DNA from: Augochlora pura
Lineage: Eukaryota > Arthropoda > Insecta > Hymenoptera > Halictidae
Direction of reading: 5' to 3'
NCBI RefSeq assembly: GCF_028453695.1
Contig: NC_135777.1
Span: 18,899,714 to 18,963,713 of the forward strand
DNA: 64,000 nt
The position numbers were made by a program, and so were the translations under genes. Each line of letters begins with the position of its first letter. Within the stretch, counting starts at the first letter, position 1. Positions 25,267 through 37,806 of this stretch are shown in pieces. Under the pieces are notes generated by a model, which worked only from the letters and a program-made list of their open reading frames with translations, did not search any database and was not told the origin of the DNA.

Positions 25267-27919
25267 TGAACACGTTTTGACTTCCTTCCTCGAGTGTGTT
25301 AAAATTATTTAAAACTTCTGCCGCGACACTAATAATTAAATTCCGTAACAATCGTCGCCACGAAAACATCACAATTCGAGTACAAAAGTAGCCGTCTGCG
25401 GACGACGTCCATTAACCTCGATAAATCGGAGGTCCCAAACGCTGGAGAACAAGGGAACGGTACAAGTGGCAACAAAGGAAACGATCAATAATAATCTGCA
25501 CGGCGGAGCTTGCATAAATTTTTCGTTAGCCGACAGCGCGACGATAAAAGCGGCTCGAGGTTAAAAGTGCTTTACGGCAACAGTGATTAAAAAATCCAGC
25601 GTTTCCGGGGCCTTTGTTGGCGCCCCCTTGAAAGCCACGCATCGGTGAAAAGCCTCTTACGAAACTCTTAAGCTCCGGTCGAGTGTCGGGAAAAACAAAG
25701 AGAGAGAGAGAGAGAGTGAGAGAGAGAGAGCTTGGTGCCGGAGGAAAATATGAAAAGCGCGGGGACGGTGGTTAACGTTGTTCCGGTCCCGTGTCGGAAG
25801 GAAGCTGATCCGCGCGCCGCGTGTTCCGCAATCAGAAGTTTGCTCGATTATTTTTCACGGCCCCGCGATGAAGGCCGGGTTTAAATAATTCCGGCGAGCT
25901 TTCCCTCCCCCCGAACCGAGTAGCTCTAAAAGGCTGGCGACGACGCGGGCCGCGGCGCCGGTAAAAGCGCTTTTCCCCGCGCGAGGACGCCACGGTATAA
26001 AAAGGGAGCAGAGGGATATATAAAATCCCGGCCGAGTTCGGCGGAATAAATACGCGCGAGGCGTGAAAGCGGCCTTGGGCGCCGGGGAGAGGGTGATATT
26101 TTAGTCCTCGCGTAAGGGCGACCGGCGGGGCGAGTTTAATCGAACGGGAAGAACAAGGTTACAACCTGTAGATTCATAAAACACCTTTTAAAGCGAAGAC
26201 GCGGAGTCGCTTATTCCGGACACGTACCGCCATTACGATTTTTTAAACGCTTCCGACGCGGATACGAGCGGAATAAAAAGGCGCGGGTGGAACCGGGGCG
26301 CGGCGGGGTGGGACGCGTCGATGCGGAGCGGGAAAAACCGTAACTTGGTTGCGGCGAGAGAACCGCCCTCCGGCGGCCAGGAATCTCTTTCTCTCTTTGT
26401 CTTTGCCCAGGTTCTTTCTCGACGAGAAATTTTCGGCGAGGCAGCTCGAGCTTGTTCCGTGTTCATTCTCGCCCGAACGTATTGATTCCAGTCGTATTCG
26501 GGGCTCGTGGAATGTGGCCGCGTTAAGCCTCCTAATCTAGGCACGCTGGTCTTCGCAGATCCTAGATAAATGGGTCTTGCCCGGAGCTAACTAAACCCGA
26601 CATCCCCGTGGATCCTAGGCTACCTGGTCCGCAGGATGTACATTTATCGGCCAAATAATTATGTGGCAGGTGTGTATTTGCATAATGCGTCGACCACGAT
26701 GGCCCGGCGCGGTTGCCTACGAGCTGCTATTATATTTTTCATGCGTATATTGAGTTTCGCGGGCTCTGCTGGGTGAAAGGTCGGCCAGCGGCTTCTCGAT
26801 AATTGGAAGCGGAAAATTTCCTTAGCGTTTTTGATGCTGGCGAGTTTATTCATACCTTTCGATCATTACGTTGGAAAGTATTAAACATAGTAGGCAACGA
26901 AATTTGTTAAATGAAAAAATGAATCCTCTCTGTTCCTATGATAAAAATAATTTGCTTCCTATGTCTTATAATTAATGCGCATAATTATGCGTAAAAGTCA
27001 CCGGAAATGCAGGCATTCGCTTGAAATAAATTTTCTCTTTGCTTCGTAACGAAATCGTTAACGTCAAGAGGTTGTGCCATTTTACCTCCGAAAGAAATAC
27101 TAGAAGAAAAAGCGGAGGAAATTATGAAAACGCCGCTGTCTATTGTTTGAAAACCTTCGTAAAAGGTGAACGAAACCTCGTTCGAAGATTTCTCGCGGCT
27201 TTTCAAGCACAACAGAACGAGTACAGAAAATTCTGTTTCAAAGAGGCCGAACAAAAGGCAGGCAAAGCAGCTTTACACTGCGCTCAATTTTGTCTCGGGC
27301 AAACTGCGAAACATTTTATTTTCAAAGAACCGAACCGAAGGAAAGAAAATGCAAACCGTAGTTTGTTTTACTCGCGTTGCCTTGTGTTCTTTGGCTGGAA
27401 TATTTGTCGAATACTTGTTAGCGTAATGGAAAATCGAAAAGAGAGCGAGAGAGAGAGATCGATCCAGATCGAGGGAAGTTTAATTAAAACATTCTAATTA
27501 GAGTTCTCGTTGGCATCACACTTGACACGCCTCACGTTCCTGGCCGCGCGTTTACCACGCTCAAACGGCAGTCTAATTATGCCATAAAGTCTGCACGACA
27601 AATTAATGTAAAATTTCGCCGAGCTCGAGGATTTTACCGCGTGCGCGTTAAACACGGGGGCAAACATCCGCTGCAGAGTCTCGAGGAAAGGGACACGACG
27701 GAAAGCAAAAAAAAAAAGAAAAAAAAGGAGCCCGGAACACGAAAGTAGCGTACTCAAACGAAGCACAAATTAGTATCGCGCGTGTCCGACTACAACCCGC
27801 CGCGACCCGCTGCTGTTTTTCAGGGGTGAAACACGAAAAATTTTAACCCTTTTATTTATTTCTTCTACTGTTTCTCTCTCTCTTGCTTTCTTCTTTCCCC
27901 CCTCTCTCTATATATGTCC

Positions 27920-27964
<45 letters not shown>

Positions 27965-28250
27965 CTCTCTTTCGATCGCGTCGCCATGTTTGCGATGCCC
28001 GGCAATATGCGACCGACATGTAATTAACACCGGAATAATTAGTGGAGCGTAAACCGTCCTCCTTTGCAGGCTTTTTCAATATTGGCGGATTCATTCGAAT
28101 AAAATGCGCGCAAATACAGGGAAAAATCGGAACCGGTGATATGATTTTGAATTCGGGCAAACAAACGCCGAAGAACAAATTCCTGTGATATCGATTGTCT
28201 TTGGAGCGTAGCACTGCGAATGGAATTGGTCAGTTTATGAGTCAACGAAA
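25267..28250. other. Mostly GC-rich non-coding stretch
   Basis: Contains (GA)n at 25699-25730 and (CT)n at 27929-27960, plus an inverted repeat ATCTAGG / CCTAGAT at 26535-26567 with a 19-base spacer. TATA-like strings at about 25996 and 26017 lie in GC-rich DNA with no other promoter support. A 152-codon plus-strand frame at 27039-27497 shows no domain and I do not call it. Confidence 0.5.
27929..27960. repeat. (CT)n microsatellite
   Basis: About 16 uninterrupted TC units, extended on both sides by imperfect CT-rich sequence (27870-27970). Confidence 0.95.
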
Positions 28251-29040
28251 GAGGTATAAAATAATTAGCATTCGAATGAAACTCGCACCCTCCTTTCAAC
28301 CAGCAGCCAGCGATATTTCTGACAAACTGGATGAAAAGATCATTACGGTATTAAATCTTTGCGTAATTAATTATTTCATTCAAATATGCTTGACATAACC
28401 TGCGTGCCAAGGGGAGTATACTGTATAAAATTTACTTTCGACGAATCGTTTCTAAGAGAAACTGTGCATGAATCTCTGAATAATTTATAGTTAAATTGTT
28501 CGCAGAGAAAACCACTTTTGTTGAGTGCTTATTAATTGGAAAAAACTGTATGTCCTTATTATAGTGATACAGTTTGAGGAAATCATTTGCAAGTAAAATA
28601 CTTAAATTATCTAAATATTAAATTCTTGGTAATTTGAATGAGTTTATTGCTGTTAGACTATGAACAACGGAGTGATTAATACTAATAAGTGTACTGCGGA
28701 TTTTATGTACTTTTTACGAAAATGTCAAAAAGAAAACTATAAAGAATATTTTTACGTTATGTATAATTTACAAAAATTATTAAAACAAGAAAGACATTTT
28801 AATATAATTTACGTTCCTCACAATTAACTCAGACGATTTTTATTTTGCATAAAGGTCCACCGTTTATTAACAAGCTTACACGAATAAACCTAATAATAAC
28901 TATATATATTATCAATTCAAAAATCGTAAAACTTGAAAACTCCAAAAGTGCATTGCTTTCCAAAATCCACAATCTCAACGTTCACGATCGGGTGTTTGAA
29001 AATGTTCTGAAGATCGCGCCAGGTAAAAGGAAGCCCTAAA
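28251..29040. other. AT-rich non-coding stretch
   Basis: Carries the second copy of the dispersed GCGGATTTTATG motif at 28696-28724. I cannot define element ends. No gene is seen. Confidence 0.45.
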
Positions 29041-30290
29041 AAGTCCCGAGATTGAACGCCACGATTCGAGTGTTTACAAGACAAAGGGAAGAGGAGGATC
29101 TCCCGAGGTTCCCGAAACAGGTTTCCACGAAGATCTCATTTCACGGGTACGCGTTCGCTCGTTTCCACCCTCCTGGCGAGGGAGGAAGCAAGCGAAAGAG
29201 GGGAGGGATCCATAGATCGTGTCGCGTTCGGCCCTCGTAGCGACGCGAGGCGTATGAATCTCGGAAGGGCGCGGACGTAACGTCGAAAGAAGAAGGAAGA
29301 AGAAGAAAGAAGAAGAAGCGGGACACACGGCGTGCGCGGGTGGCAGAGTCGGTTTCTGTTCGCTGTTTCTACCCCCGCGGAGACGGGGACCCGGGTCGTT
29401 TTGTCGCGACGGTGATAAAAGCGAGCGAAAGGGGGTGAGCCGAGGGTGGCGAAAAACGAAACGGCCGCGGGGGGGTCGGCGATATATTCGGCCGAACGCC
29501 CCCGCAATTATACTGTTTATGTAAGGGCGTGGTTTGAAGCGAGGGCCGGTTCGACGGCGCGGCGTCTCATCCTCGCGCGCTCCACCCTCCCCCCCCCCCC
29601 GTCGCAGCACATAAATAAAGCCGTGGCTTTATATTGCTTTGAAGATTGGCAGATCCGGCGTAATGGTCAGCGAGGACGCAATCAGCTCGAACGCGGGACA
29701 CGCGTTTGGCCTCCCTTTGTGCGCCGAACCGGGCCCGGAGCCCGAGAGAATCCGCAGTTTCGGCCGTGGCAGGATGCGCCGGTAACGATGATTGACCGAC
29801 TGTTATTGTCGCGCTGCGATCACACCGATCGGTGTGGATCACCGTAGGAACGACCGGCTTAAGGGGTTTGCCTCTGTCGAGAGCGAAATATGGCCTTTGC
29901 GAATTTCTTTCGTGAACGCCGCTGGGCTCGGAACGCAGCGATGCTGTTCAAGCTGTTGATTTTCGACTGTGCGTCGTAATCTTTTGCTGCAAAATGTTTA
30001 TCGATTATGACGCAGCGATCTGCCGGAAGGAGGTCATCATTATTTTCTAGCTGCTTATTAACCCTTGCTTGTACGTTTAAAATTATCCCAAGGTTTAGAC
30101 TTTAGTTGTTTAAACAGTTTCATGTAAATATTTCTGAAAGGTTACTAAAAATGACTAAAGGAGAAATAGAAATACCCGGTTGTATGCACAGGGATCACGA
30201 TGACATTTATGGTTGGTGCATGTGAAATATGGGATTCTTAAAGGAATAGTAAAAACCTCGTATATTTCTTTGAAATATGCTCTTGGTTTT
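29041..30290. other. GC-rich block followed by AT-rich flank
   Basis: A GAA/GAAGA-rich tract is at 29287-29320 and a C run near 29588-29600. The long frames on either strand here (up to 178 codons) come from low stop-codon density. After 29990 the sequence turns AT-rich and leads into the duplication at 30296. Confidence 0.5.
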
Positions 30291-30295
30291 TGACA

Positions 30296-30607
30296 GAAGT
30301 TTGAAAAATTCCCTTTGGCTAAATATAACTCTAGCAATGCGCAATAAATAACAAATTACTGTATGAAAGCAGAGAAATATTTCTACGTAATGGAAATCGA
30401 TCTGTAATATACTGTATCGATTTCTAATGCCATATACAATATATGTATGGAAGTTTGAAAAATTTTCTTTAGCTAACTATGACTCTAGCAATACGGAATA
30501 AATAACAAATTAAAGTATACGAGTAGAGAAATATTTTTACGTTATGGAAATTGACCTATAATATACTATATATATTTCTAATGTCACACACAATATACGT
30601 ATAACGC
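30296..30607. repeat. 154-bp tandem duplication
   Basis: Copy 1 starts at 30296 and copy 2 at 30450, both beginning GAAGTTTGAAAAATT. They share most of their length with scattered substitutions and small indels (for example AATAAATAACAAATTA in each). It is an AT-rich local duplication with no coding content. Confidence 0.8.
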
Positions 30608-31089
30608 ATTCGAGAATATATTTGAACTTTCGGCGGGCACCCGTGCATATCATGCACTTCGTAAGCATCTAACAGGTGGTGCGGTCGACCGTGTGCGGGA
30701 GCGCGTCGGTGTTCATCTTACGTTGGGAAGTTTTTAATTTTTTCTTTGGAACGAAGTCGCGCGTAAAATATTCTATTTTCGTCACGTAGAATCGTCCCGT
30801 TCCCATCTGTCCTATAAATACCAAGCCGCCGTGTGCAAGAGAATATTCAGAGCAAATATCAAGGGACAAGGACGAAAAAATAGGAACATTTTATACAACA
30901 CCGTGGAGTGCTCTGTCCATAAAAGTAGTGAAGCGACGACGATCCTCTGTAGTAGCGCCGCCATGTTCTACGCCAAAGAATGCGTTCGTGCCCTTTAAGG
31001 TCCGTCGAATAAAACCGCAGCGAAAAAACTTCCGACCCGGTCTTTTGTTTTATTTTCTGAACAAATTCCAAAGATAACAGTTTCGACCC

Positions 31090-31530
31090 ATTTTCAAAGT
31101 AGCATCGAAATACGCGAAATATTGTCAATCATCCCGGCTTCATTCAATCTTCTATTCTACAAAAAAAAAGAAAAAGTATCGAACGCGACCATTGCGTTCT
31201 ATCTCTAAAAATATGTTGCAAAAGGAGAGACGAATATCGTCCACTATTTTCAGCCGGTCCAAGTCCGATACGAATGGAAGTGCACGAATATTGTCAATTA
31301 TTCCGCCATGACTCAATCTCCCGTTCCGTGACAAAAATTCCAAAAGTAACTATCGTAATCTGTCTGTCAAACTTGAACGCAAATGGAAACGCATGAAATA
31401 TTGTCAACTATATACCGGGTTGATACAGTCGCCTGGCTGAAAAACCGAAACAAAAACTATCCGCGATCTATCTCCGTAAATTCGATACAACCGCAACGGA
31501 ATGAAATATCGTCAATTATCCTAGCCGGCC
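31090..31530. repeat. Degenerate ~109-bp tandem repeat
   Basis: Variants of GAAATATTGTCAATTAT followed by CCGGC/CCGCC recur at 31116, 31232, 31286, 31395 and 31503. Spacings are 116, 54, 109 and 108, so the basic period is about 109 with one half-length unit. AAATTCCAAA-type sequence also recurs between them. The array is strongly diverged. Confidence 0.55.
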
Positions 31531-32263
31531 GACGAACAATGGATCTCGCTTTTCCGGGGCCGGGTGTAAAATCCTGTTGCGTTGAAACAATTACGTCGTC
31601 GCAGCGGCGGCGTGACGTCGCCGATTGTGCGGCTAAGTCGAGTCGATTAAAGTCCATGGAAGCGCGAGGAAAAGTCGCGGTGAACAAAAACCCCGCGACG
31701 GTGCGAGAAGGTGTATCAAATTCCGGGGATGACAAAGGACGGGCGAAAGCTCCGCCGCGCGTTGGAAAAGGCGAAGGAATCTATGGAACAGGACCCGGGG
31801 GGTGGATAACTGTTTTAACATTGAGCAACGGAAATAATGAAGCGCGGGAGTCGATGAAGGGGACGCGAAATGTAAAGTCGGAGAGATCCAGCCGAGACAA
31901 AGGCGATGCCAATGAGCGGCGAGAGAAGAGACACGGCGCGGAGAAAGGGAGAGAGAGAGGAGGGTCACGCTCGTTCGAGCATCGTTTATAATCGATGCGT
32001 CATCGCTGGCTCGATAATTGAATCGACTGGAGACGGAATTGTTGACTGGGTTCCGTGGAAGGCGACGGTTTTCCGCGGGGCCCCCGGCTCCTTTAGGAGT
32101 CACTTTTCTTCTAAGTACCCTGTTTACTGGCGCACTCGTCGACCGGAGTAGATAAAGAGACACTCGCGCCGCACTTTTCTTTTTCTTTCTGCTCGTCTCC
32201 GCGCGCAACTTCCTTCGCCGGCTCGCAGATAAGAACCGCGGCAGTGGCGGCGGCGGCGGCGGC
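31531..32263. other. GC-rich non-coding stretch up to first gap
   Basis: Unique GC-rich sequence ending in a (GGC)n run at 32245-32263 that abuts the assembly gap. No gene is supported. A 202-codon frame starting at 31383 is antisense to another long frame and has no recognisable features. Confidence 0.5.
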
Positions 32264-32363
32264 NNNNNNNNNNNNNNNNNNNNNNNNNNNNNNNNNNNNN
32301 NNNNNNNNNNNNNNNNNNNNNNNNNNNNNNNNNNNNNNNNNNNNNNNNNNNNNNNNNNNNNNN
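32264..32363. other. Assembly gap (100 N)
   Basis: Exactly 100 N. It is flanked by (GGC)n on the left and (CG)n on the right, so the missing sequence is probably a GC-rich simple repeat of unknown true length. Confidence 1.
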
Positions 32364-34800
32364 CGCGCGCGCGCCCGCGATGTATTTATTTGCGAAACGC
32401 GAGCCGGCTGGATGCAGTTACGGGCGGCGGGACGTGGATTTTGTTTGTTAAATTTCGAGTGGCGCGAGTGTAATTCGAAATGACCCGTAGGCGGGATACA
32501 AGAGGCCTCCCTCCCCCTCTGCCCCCCAACAGCCTCCCGATTTTGTTGCAGAATGCGATACAGGGAATCGCGAGCTGATAACGCTTTGATACTGTTGCAC
32601 CATATGCGGACGCGTCCTCGGCTTTAATCGGACTTCCCGTGCCGGGGGCCGATAAAATTCCACCGGGAAACGGGCTTCCGATTTCCCGGACTTACCCGGT
32701 AATCCGTTGGAAAATTATTGAAATTCTAGCGACGACGGGCTCGCGTTGCTTCCGCCTCCCTACCACCCCCCCCCCCCCCCCCCCCCCCCCCTCCGCCCAC
32801 GTTGTTCCCCGGTCTTCTCTCGGATTCTCCTCGGAAGATGTTGGAATGTTTTTTCGGGTCGGGTAACCCGTTGCTATAACACGACGTGTACGATTCGTGG
32901 TGGAGATTTGTAGCAGTAACATGATTAGTGCGAAATACTTATATTAATATATTTGAGAAATTCAAGTGAAGGCCACAATATAAAATAAGTCACTCGATTA
33001 TATTAATTTATATTGACCTAACTATTATAGTAACCCTTTGCGATCGGAGCCGTTTCAAAACGTGGCAATGTGAAATCGTTTCCATTTTCTATAACCTGAA
33101 ATATTTTTTTATACATTATGGAATTGAATTTTGTGACTAGTGCAACAGTTAACAGCTCACAATAATTTTCTAAATATAAGTAAACTTGATAAAAATTCTT
33201 TCGATTATTACAGACGTAATTGCAGCATTGTCAGAATTAACTAGTATAAAAATATGAGAAATCTAGGGTACTATTACATTAACTTGCAGAAAATATTGCG
33301 ATACATATACTTTCCTTTTTAACTAGAGAATTATTACTATTATTATCTTTCATATTTAGTTTATGTTCTTTACGCATAGACAGCAATTGGATAACAGCAG
33401 ATTACGGAAACAAAGTTATGATAATTATTGAAAATTATTAAAAATTATGATAACGCAATACAAGATTATGAATACATTAGAATAGTTCAAGACTGCAGAC
33501 ACATTTTTCCATACTTGTTAGAATTAATGACAGGAAAAATAGAACTTTTATGCCTGACAGTTGACATATATGATTTATCTCGCACTAAGGTCCACGGTCT
33601 AATTGTATTCCTCATGGGTATTTAATACCAGAACATTATAAATATTAAGTAAAATGTAGATGTACAGATAAATCAAAATTTTGAACGAAGTGTTCGAAAA
33701 TAGATTTCGTTTTTATTGAAAAATATACAACCGAGGCTTATCTAACACTTACTGCGTTCTAAGTGGATCAGTCTCCTCCTTTGCCATATAAAAGCTACAT
33801 TAAACACGTAAATTCCCTTTGAACGGTTTTCAAAAATGTCCAACATAAAATTCACGAGACAACCAGTCGCGAAGAAATTGACTTTTCGCCGCCCTCGTGC
33901 GGGCACATCCCCAAACGCGAGAGTATTATGCCCGGCATTATTACAACTGTCTAAAATCTCCAAGAATTCTCGAGAGCGCCGACTTCACGCTCCTAGGAGC
34001 ACTCGACGATTCCGGCCCCCCTGCGGTTCACCCCTTATGTGTCATCACGCGGTACAAGCATATTTCTACCCCATTAAGAAGCACCTAACGACGACTGGGG
34101 TGTGACGGGTCTATTTTCTGCTCGTGTTTCCGGGGTTGTCGCCGAGGGCTCGAGGAAAATTCCCGAGTTTATTTCTTCGTCGGGAAAACAGATTTCCGAG
34201 TGTTAATTCCGGGCCCGCCTGTTAATTCCTTCGGTACGGATTTTAACGTCCAGAGCGGAGAAGGACCCTCGTTTAAGACGTCGCCGCTGTAATTGCGAGA
34301 TCTCCGTTCCCCCCCGCCTTGGTTCGCCGGTTTTTATCGAAACAGGAACAGAGTTTTGCCGATAATATTGCGATGTCGGTGGTGTGGGGCGGGGCTCGTT
34401 GACAGACTCTCGAGATAATACCGAGCCAGAAATCGACTGTAAGCGGCAGCGAATCGATGCGTTTCCCGCCCGGCGGAGAAATAGCCCGTGCGCACCCACC
34501 GACGGGAGAATTGAACGCCGCCGCCGCCGTGGAATTCTATTCCACGGACATTGCCTTAACATACTGACTGCTGTCTCGTGCTCTGTACGTGAACTTATTG
34601 GCCACGGCAACAGCCGATCCACTATCTTCCGGAATAAGCGCACCGCCGTGGAAGATTCGCCGTGGAAAATTGCGGGCCACGACTGGTCCAGCTGCTCCCT
34701 GGTATTAGCACAATGGGGTCGGTTCGACTGCAGATTTAGCAGTTCCGGAGATCCCGGGAAATCCGATTTATCCGTTATGTTAATTGATATTGGTTTTTAA
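32364..34800. other. Non-coding stretch with 26-C run
   Basis: GC-rich at both ends with an AT-rich island at 32930-33850. CCCTTTGCGATCGGAG at 33034 resembles the left end of the 16303 element but I find no right end. GTCCACGGTCTAATT (about 33589-33603) is an exact inverted match to sequence near 20170, suggesting a shared dispersed repeat. No gene is seen. Confidence 0.5.
32766..32791. repeat. Homopolymer run of 26 C
   Basis: Twenty-six consecutive C residues. The exact length in an assembly is uncertain. Such a tract can form an i-motif on this strand and G-quadruplex on the other. Confidence 0.85.
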
Positions 34801-35720
34801 TTGTTCATTTTTATTTTTAGTTTGAATTTTTGGTTTCAATTTTTAAGCTTTTCATTCTGCCACAATACACTAATTGACAAACCTATGTTTCAAGAAATCT
34901 GTTCTAGTTGCCTAGGCTAAAAATAAATAAATAAATAATACAAAGTCAAAATTAATAAACAAATCCTTTTTATTGTGCGTTATTGTTAGCGATGCTCTCC
35001 TCGCCGTCTACCAGCAATAGATATCGCACGCAATAAAATTATAAGAAAAACTCGCGAAAGAATGCATCGCGAGTTTTACAGAATTTTCCGCTGCGAAGAA
35101 TGTAAAAAGCAGACGGAAGAGATATAGCGGCGTGGAGAAGGAAATAAGGGAAGGGTATATCGTAAATGAAAGGGACGAGGTAGATGGGCAGAAAAATATC
35201 GTACAAGAGATAAAAGAGACAAAACAATTGGAAGACGGATAGGGGTTGGTGGAATCGAAACAGCACGAGAAATTGAAAAAGTGTCTTTAATGGTATTGGT
35301 AATGGCAAGAGACGGAAAAACGATGGCGAGGTTAATGGCTCCTTTACGACTTCGCCTGGAATGTTACAGATTAATGAAACAAAAGCGATTCTTGTTTCCT
35401 AAAATGATACAAATTTATCTCGATTATTTAAAATAAAAATCACGGAATAAGTGAGTTATAAATGCGTGCTTATTCTAGATGAAGAAGTTTTAAAAAATTT
35501 ATTATGGACAGAGAAATGTAACAAACGTATACGTAAATTTATAAACAATAGTTAAAATACAACATATATAAAATAATAATATATAATAACAATAATACAT
35601 AACCTTGACACAAATTATTGTGGAGGAAAGAATTTAAGAAAACTTTTCCAAGACGAAAAACCTTAACGAAATATATCGCACACGTGATAATTTATTTATT
35701 TGCAATTTAGTTCGCGGACC
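34801..35720. other. AT-rich non-coding stretch
   Basis: AT-rich with a purine-rich plus-strand segment at 35040-35340. No gene or complete repeat element is recognised. Confidence 0.5.
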
Positions 35721-37575
35721 TGGCCGAAATGTGTTCTATTAATGAATAATGGAGACTGGGAGGACTCGACAACGCGATGCTATGCAAAATCGATGCGCCA
35801 CGCAGACCGGAAGGAGCCATCGCGTCGATTCCCGCGCGAGCGATTTGTACGGCTGCCAGACAGCGCGGAGGAAAGTGCCCGTGGAACTCTTCCTCGCGGC
35901 GTTATTCCCGAAATATGAGGGCAGCCGGGAATTTATGACGAGTCATGGCTTCCATTAATCCGCGACGATCGGTAATTCACGAGGGGTCGCGCGCCCCGCC
36001 ACCACCCCGCTCGGCCTCGCCCCTTCGTCTAGCAATTTCGCGCACTTATCAAGCTATCGAGCACGGCCGACGAGGACCAAACTATCTATCCGGCACCCCC
36101 CGATCGGGACCTTCTATGATTCGTCACGATTTCCATGCTATAGGAGATCGGTATCCGCCGATGGAATCGTCCGCGTTGCACACCATCATCCACTTTTGTC
36201 TAGGTCGTAAAAGGGCGGTTCTTGCTCTCCCTTCCTCTTTTATCATCATTCTCTCTATCTCTCTTTCCCGTTCGCCCTATTCCGCTCTATTGCTTTCTCT
36301 TACGCTCTCTTGCCACGTCCTCGAGTGTGCCCGGGACATATCCGCTTTATAGGGAGTGACGTGTCCATTTTTCCCGAAGCTCGCGCAGATCGGTCAATTC
36401 ATCAAGATTTGCTCGGTCGATCGTACCCTCGGCGAAAGTGCGCTCTACGAATTTCTCTCCGTCTATCATCGTCTTTCTCCCTCTTCCTCTCTCTCTCTTT
36501 CCCTTTCTCTGTTCCAGCCGCCGGTCCCTTCCCGTTCAGCATCGCGACTGCTCGATTTTTCATATTTTCGCGCGCTGACCCTCCCCGAACACACCCCGGT
36601 AATTCGACCCTCCCCAAGTCTAATGCGGATCGACGTCAACAGCCTATTCCGGACGATCGTACGGGATAAATCAGTTCCGCGTTCCGCTACGATTCTACGA
36701 TAAATTCGGCTTTAGCATATGCCCGACCGGCTATGCCCCCGCACACCCCCAACACGGTAGATAGCGAGCGATGCTGTTTGGGAAGATGGGAAGTGGCCGT
36801 TGATAAGAGCAATTTGCCAGCGGAAGCGATGAATTTGCCACGGCTTGCAGGAGGGAGGCGGCCCGTTCTTTCGCGATAATTCGCGCGCAGCGATCCCGAA
36901 GCGTGACTGCTAATTAATTTACTTCGCAATGCTCCTGGCGAATTCCTTTGTGACAATGTTTGCAGCTCGTGAAAGCAGGACTTGTAATAAGGAATGGTGT
37001 TTGTTTGAATGATTATTTAAATAGGAAATCATGTGTCTTTGAAAGCTGAGGTAAGAGATAAAAATAATTGTTATTTGTGTGTCTAAATAAATCATTCGAG
37101 AGTCGAATTTATTTCTTATTTATAAATATAATTTCATTTATTTATTTATTATCATTTAATTGATTATCATTTATTCGATGCGTCGAGCGCACGGCAAATA
37201 TGAAAACATGAATAAATTATTTGTGGAGCATATTTAAATGGCTTATTAATTAAATAAAAAATTGTATTATTGCTCGCAAATGACATTAATTTAATTTGTA
37301 ATAGGTTATTTATAATTTAAAATCATATTTGCCGAATTCTGCTTGTAATCAGGTATAGTTCGATAGTCTTTAAAAAATCAGACAGTAATCGATAAAAGAC
37401 ACTAGGAGATAATTCCTTATTTTAGTCAGCATTGAAAGGGTTAATCAATCGTTCACAATTAAACTCTTCATTAATAAATCATCGTGAACATTTCTACTTA
37501 AACTACTGTCTATAAGACTTTTTTAGGACAATCGGAACGACAATTAAAAGCAATGGTCATTCATACAAATATTAT
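35721..37575. other. Non-coding stretch, GC-rich then AT-rich
   Basis: GC-rich to about 36960 with CT-rich parts at 36230-36310 and 36470-36515, then AT-rich. GAAAGGGTTAA at 37434-37444 resembles a MITE right end without a partner. No gene is seen. Confidence 0.5.
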
Positions 37576-37680
37576 CAAACTGATAAAATTGATAAAATTA
37601 TAAAATTGATAAAATTGATAAAATTGATAAAATTGATAAAATTGATAAAATTGATAAAATTATAAAATTTATATAATTAT
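37576..37680. repeat. 9-bp AT minisatellite (GATAAAATT)n
   Basis: About ten units of GATAAAATT, some shortened to TATAAAATT, which grade into TATAATTATAAAATTTA-type sequence. Confidence 0.9.
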
Positions 37681-37703
37681 AAAATTTATATAATTATAAA
37701 ATT

Positions 37704-37806
37704 TATAAAATTTTTAAATATTTTCAAATTCATAAAATTTTTAAATATTTTCAAATTCATAAAATTTTTAAATATTTTCAAATTCATAAAATTTTTAAAT
37801 ATTATG
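37704..37806. repeat. 27-bp AT minisatellite
   Basis: Almost four near-identical units start at 37704, 37731, 37758 and 37785. Each contains CATAAAATTTTTAAATA followed by TTTTCAAATT. It is directly adjacent to the 9-bp array and may have grown out of it. Confidence 0.9.

Noticed and set aside
27039..27497. 152-codon plus-strand frame
   Set aside because: There is no domain, signal or splice context, and a comparable frame exists on the other strand.
27841..27860. TTAACCCTTTTATTT as a MITE end
   Set aside because: Only the first few bases fit; no subterminal match and no partner.
31383..32208. Overlapping 202- and 191-codon frames on opposite strands
   Set aside because: GC-rich DNA with few stop codons; neither frame shows a domain or codon bias favouring it.
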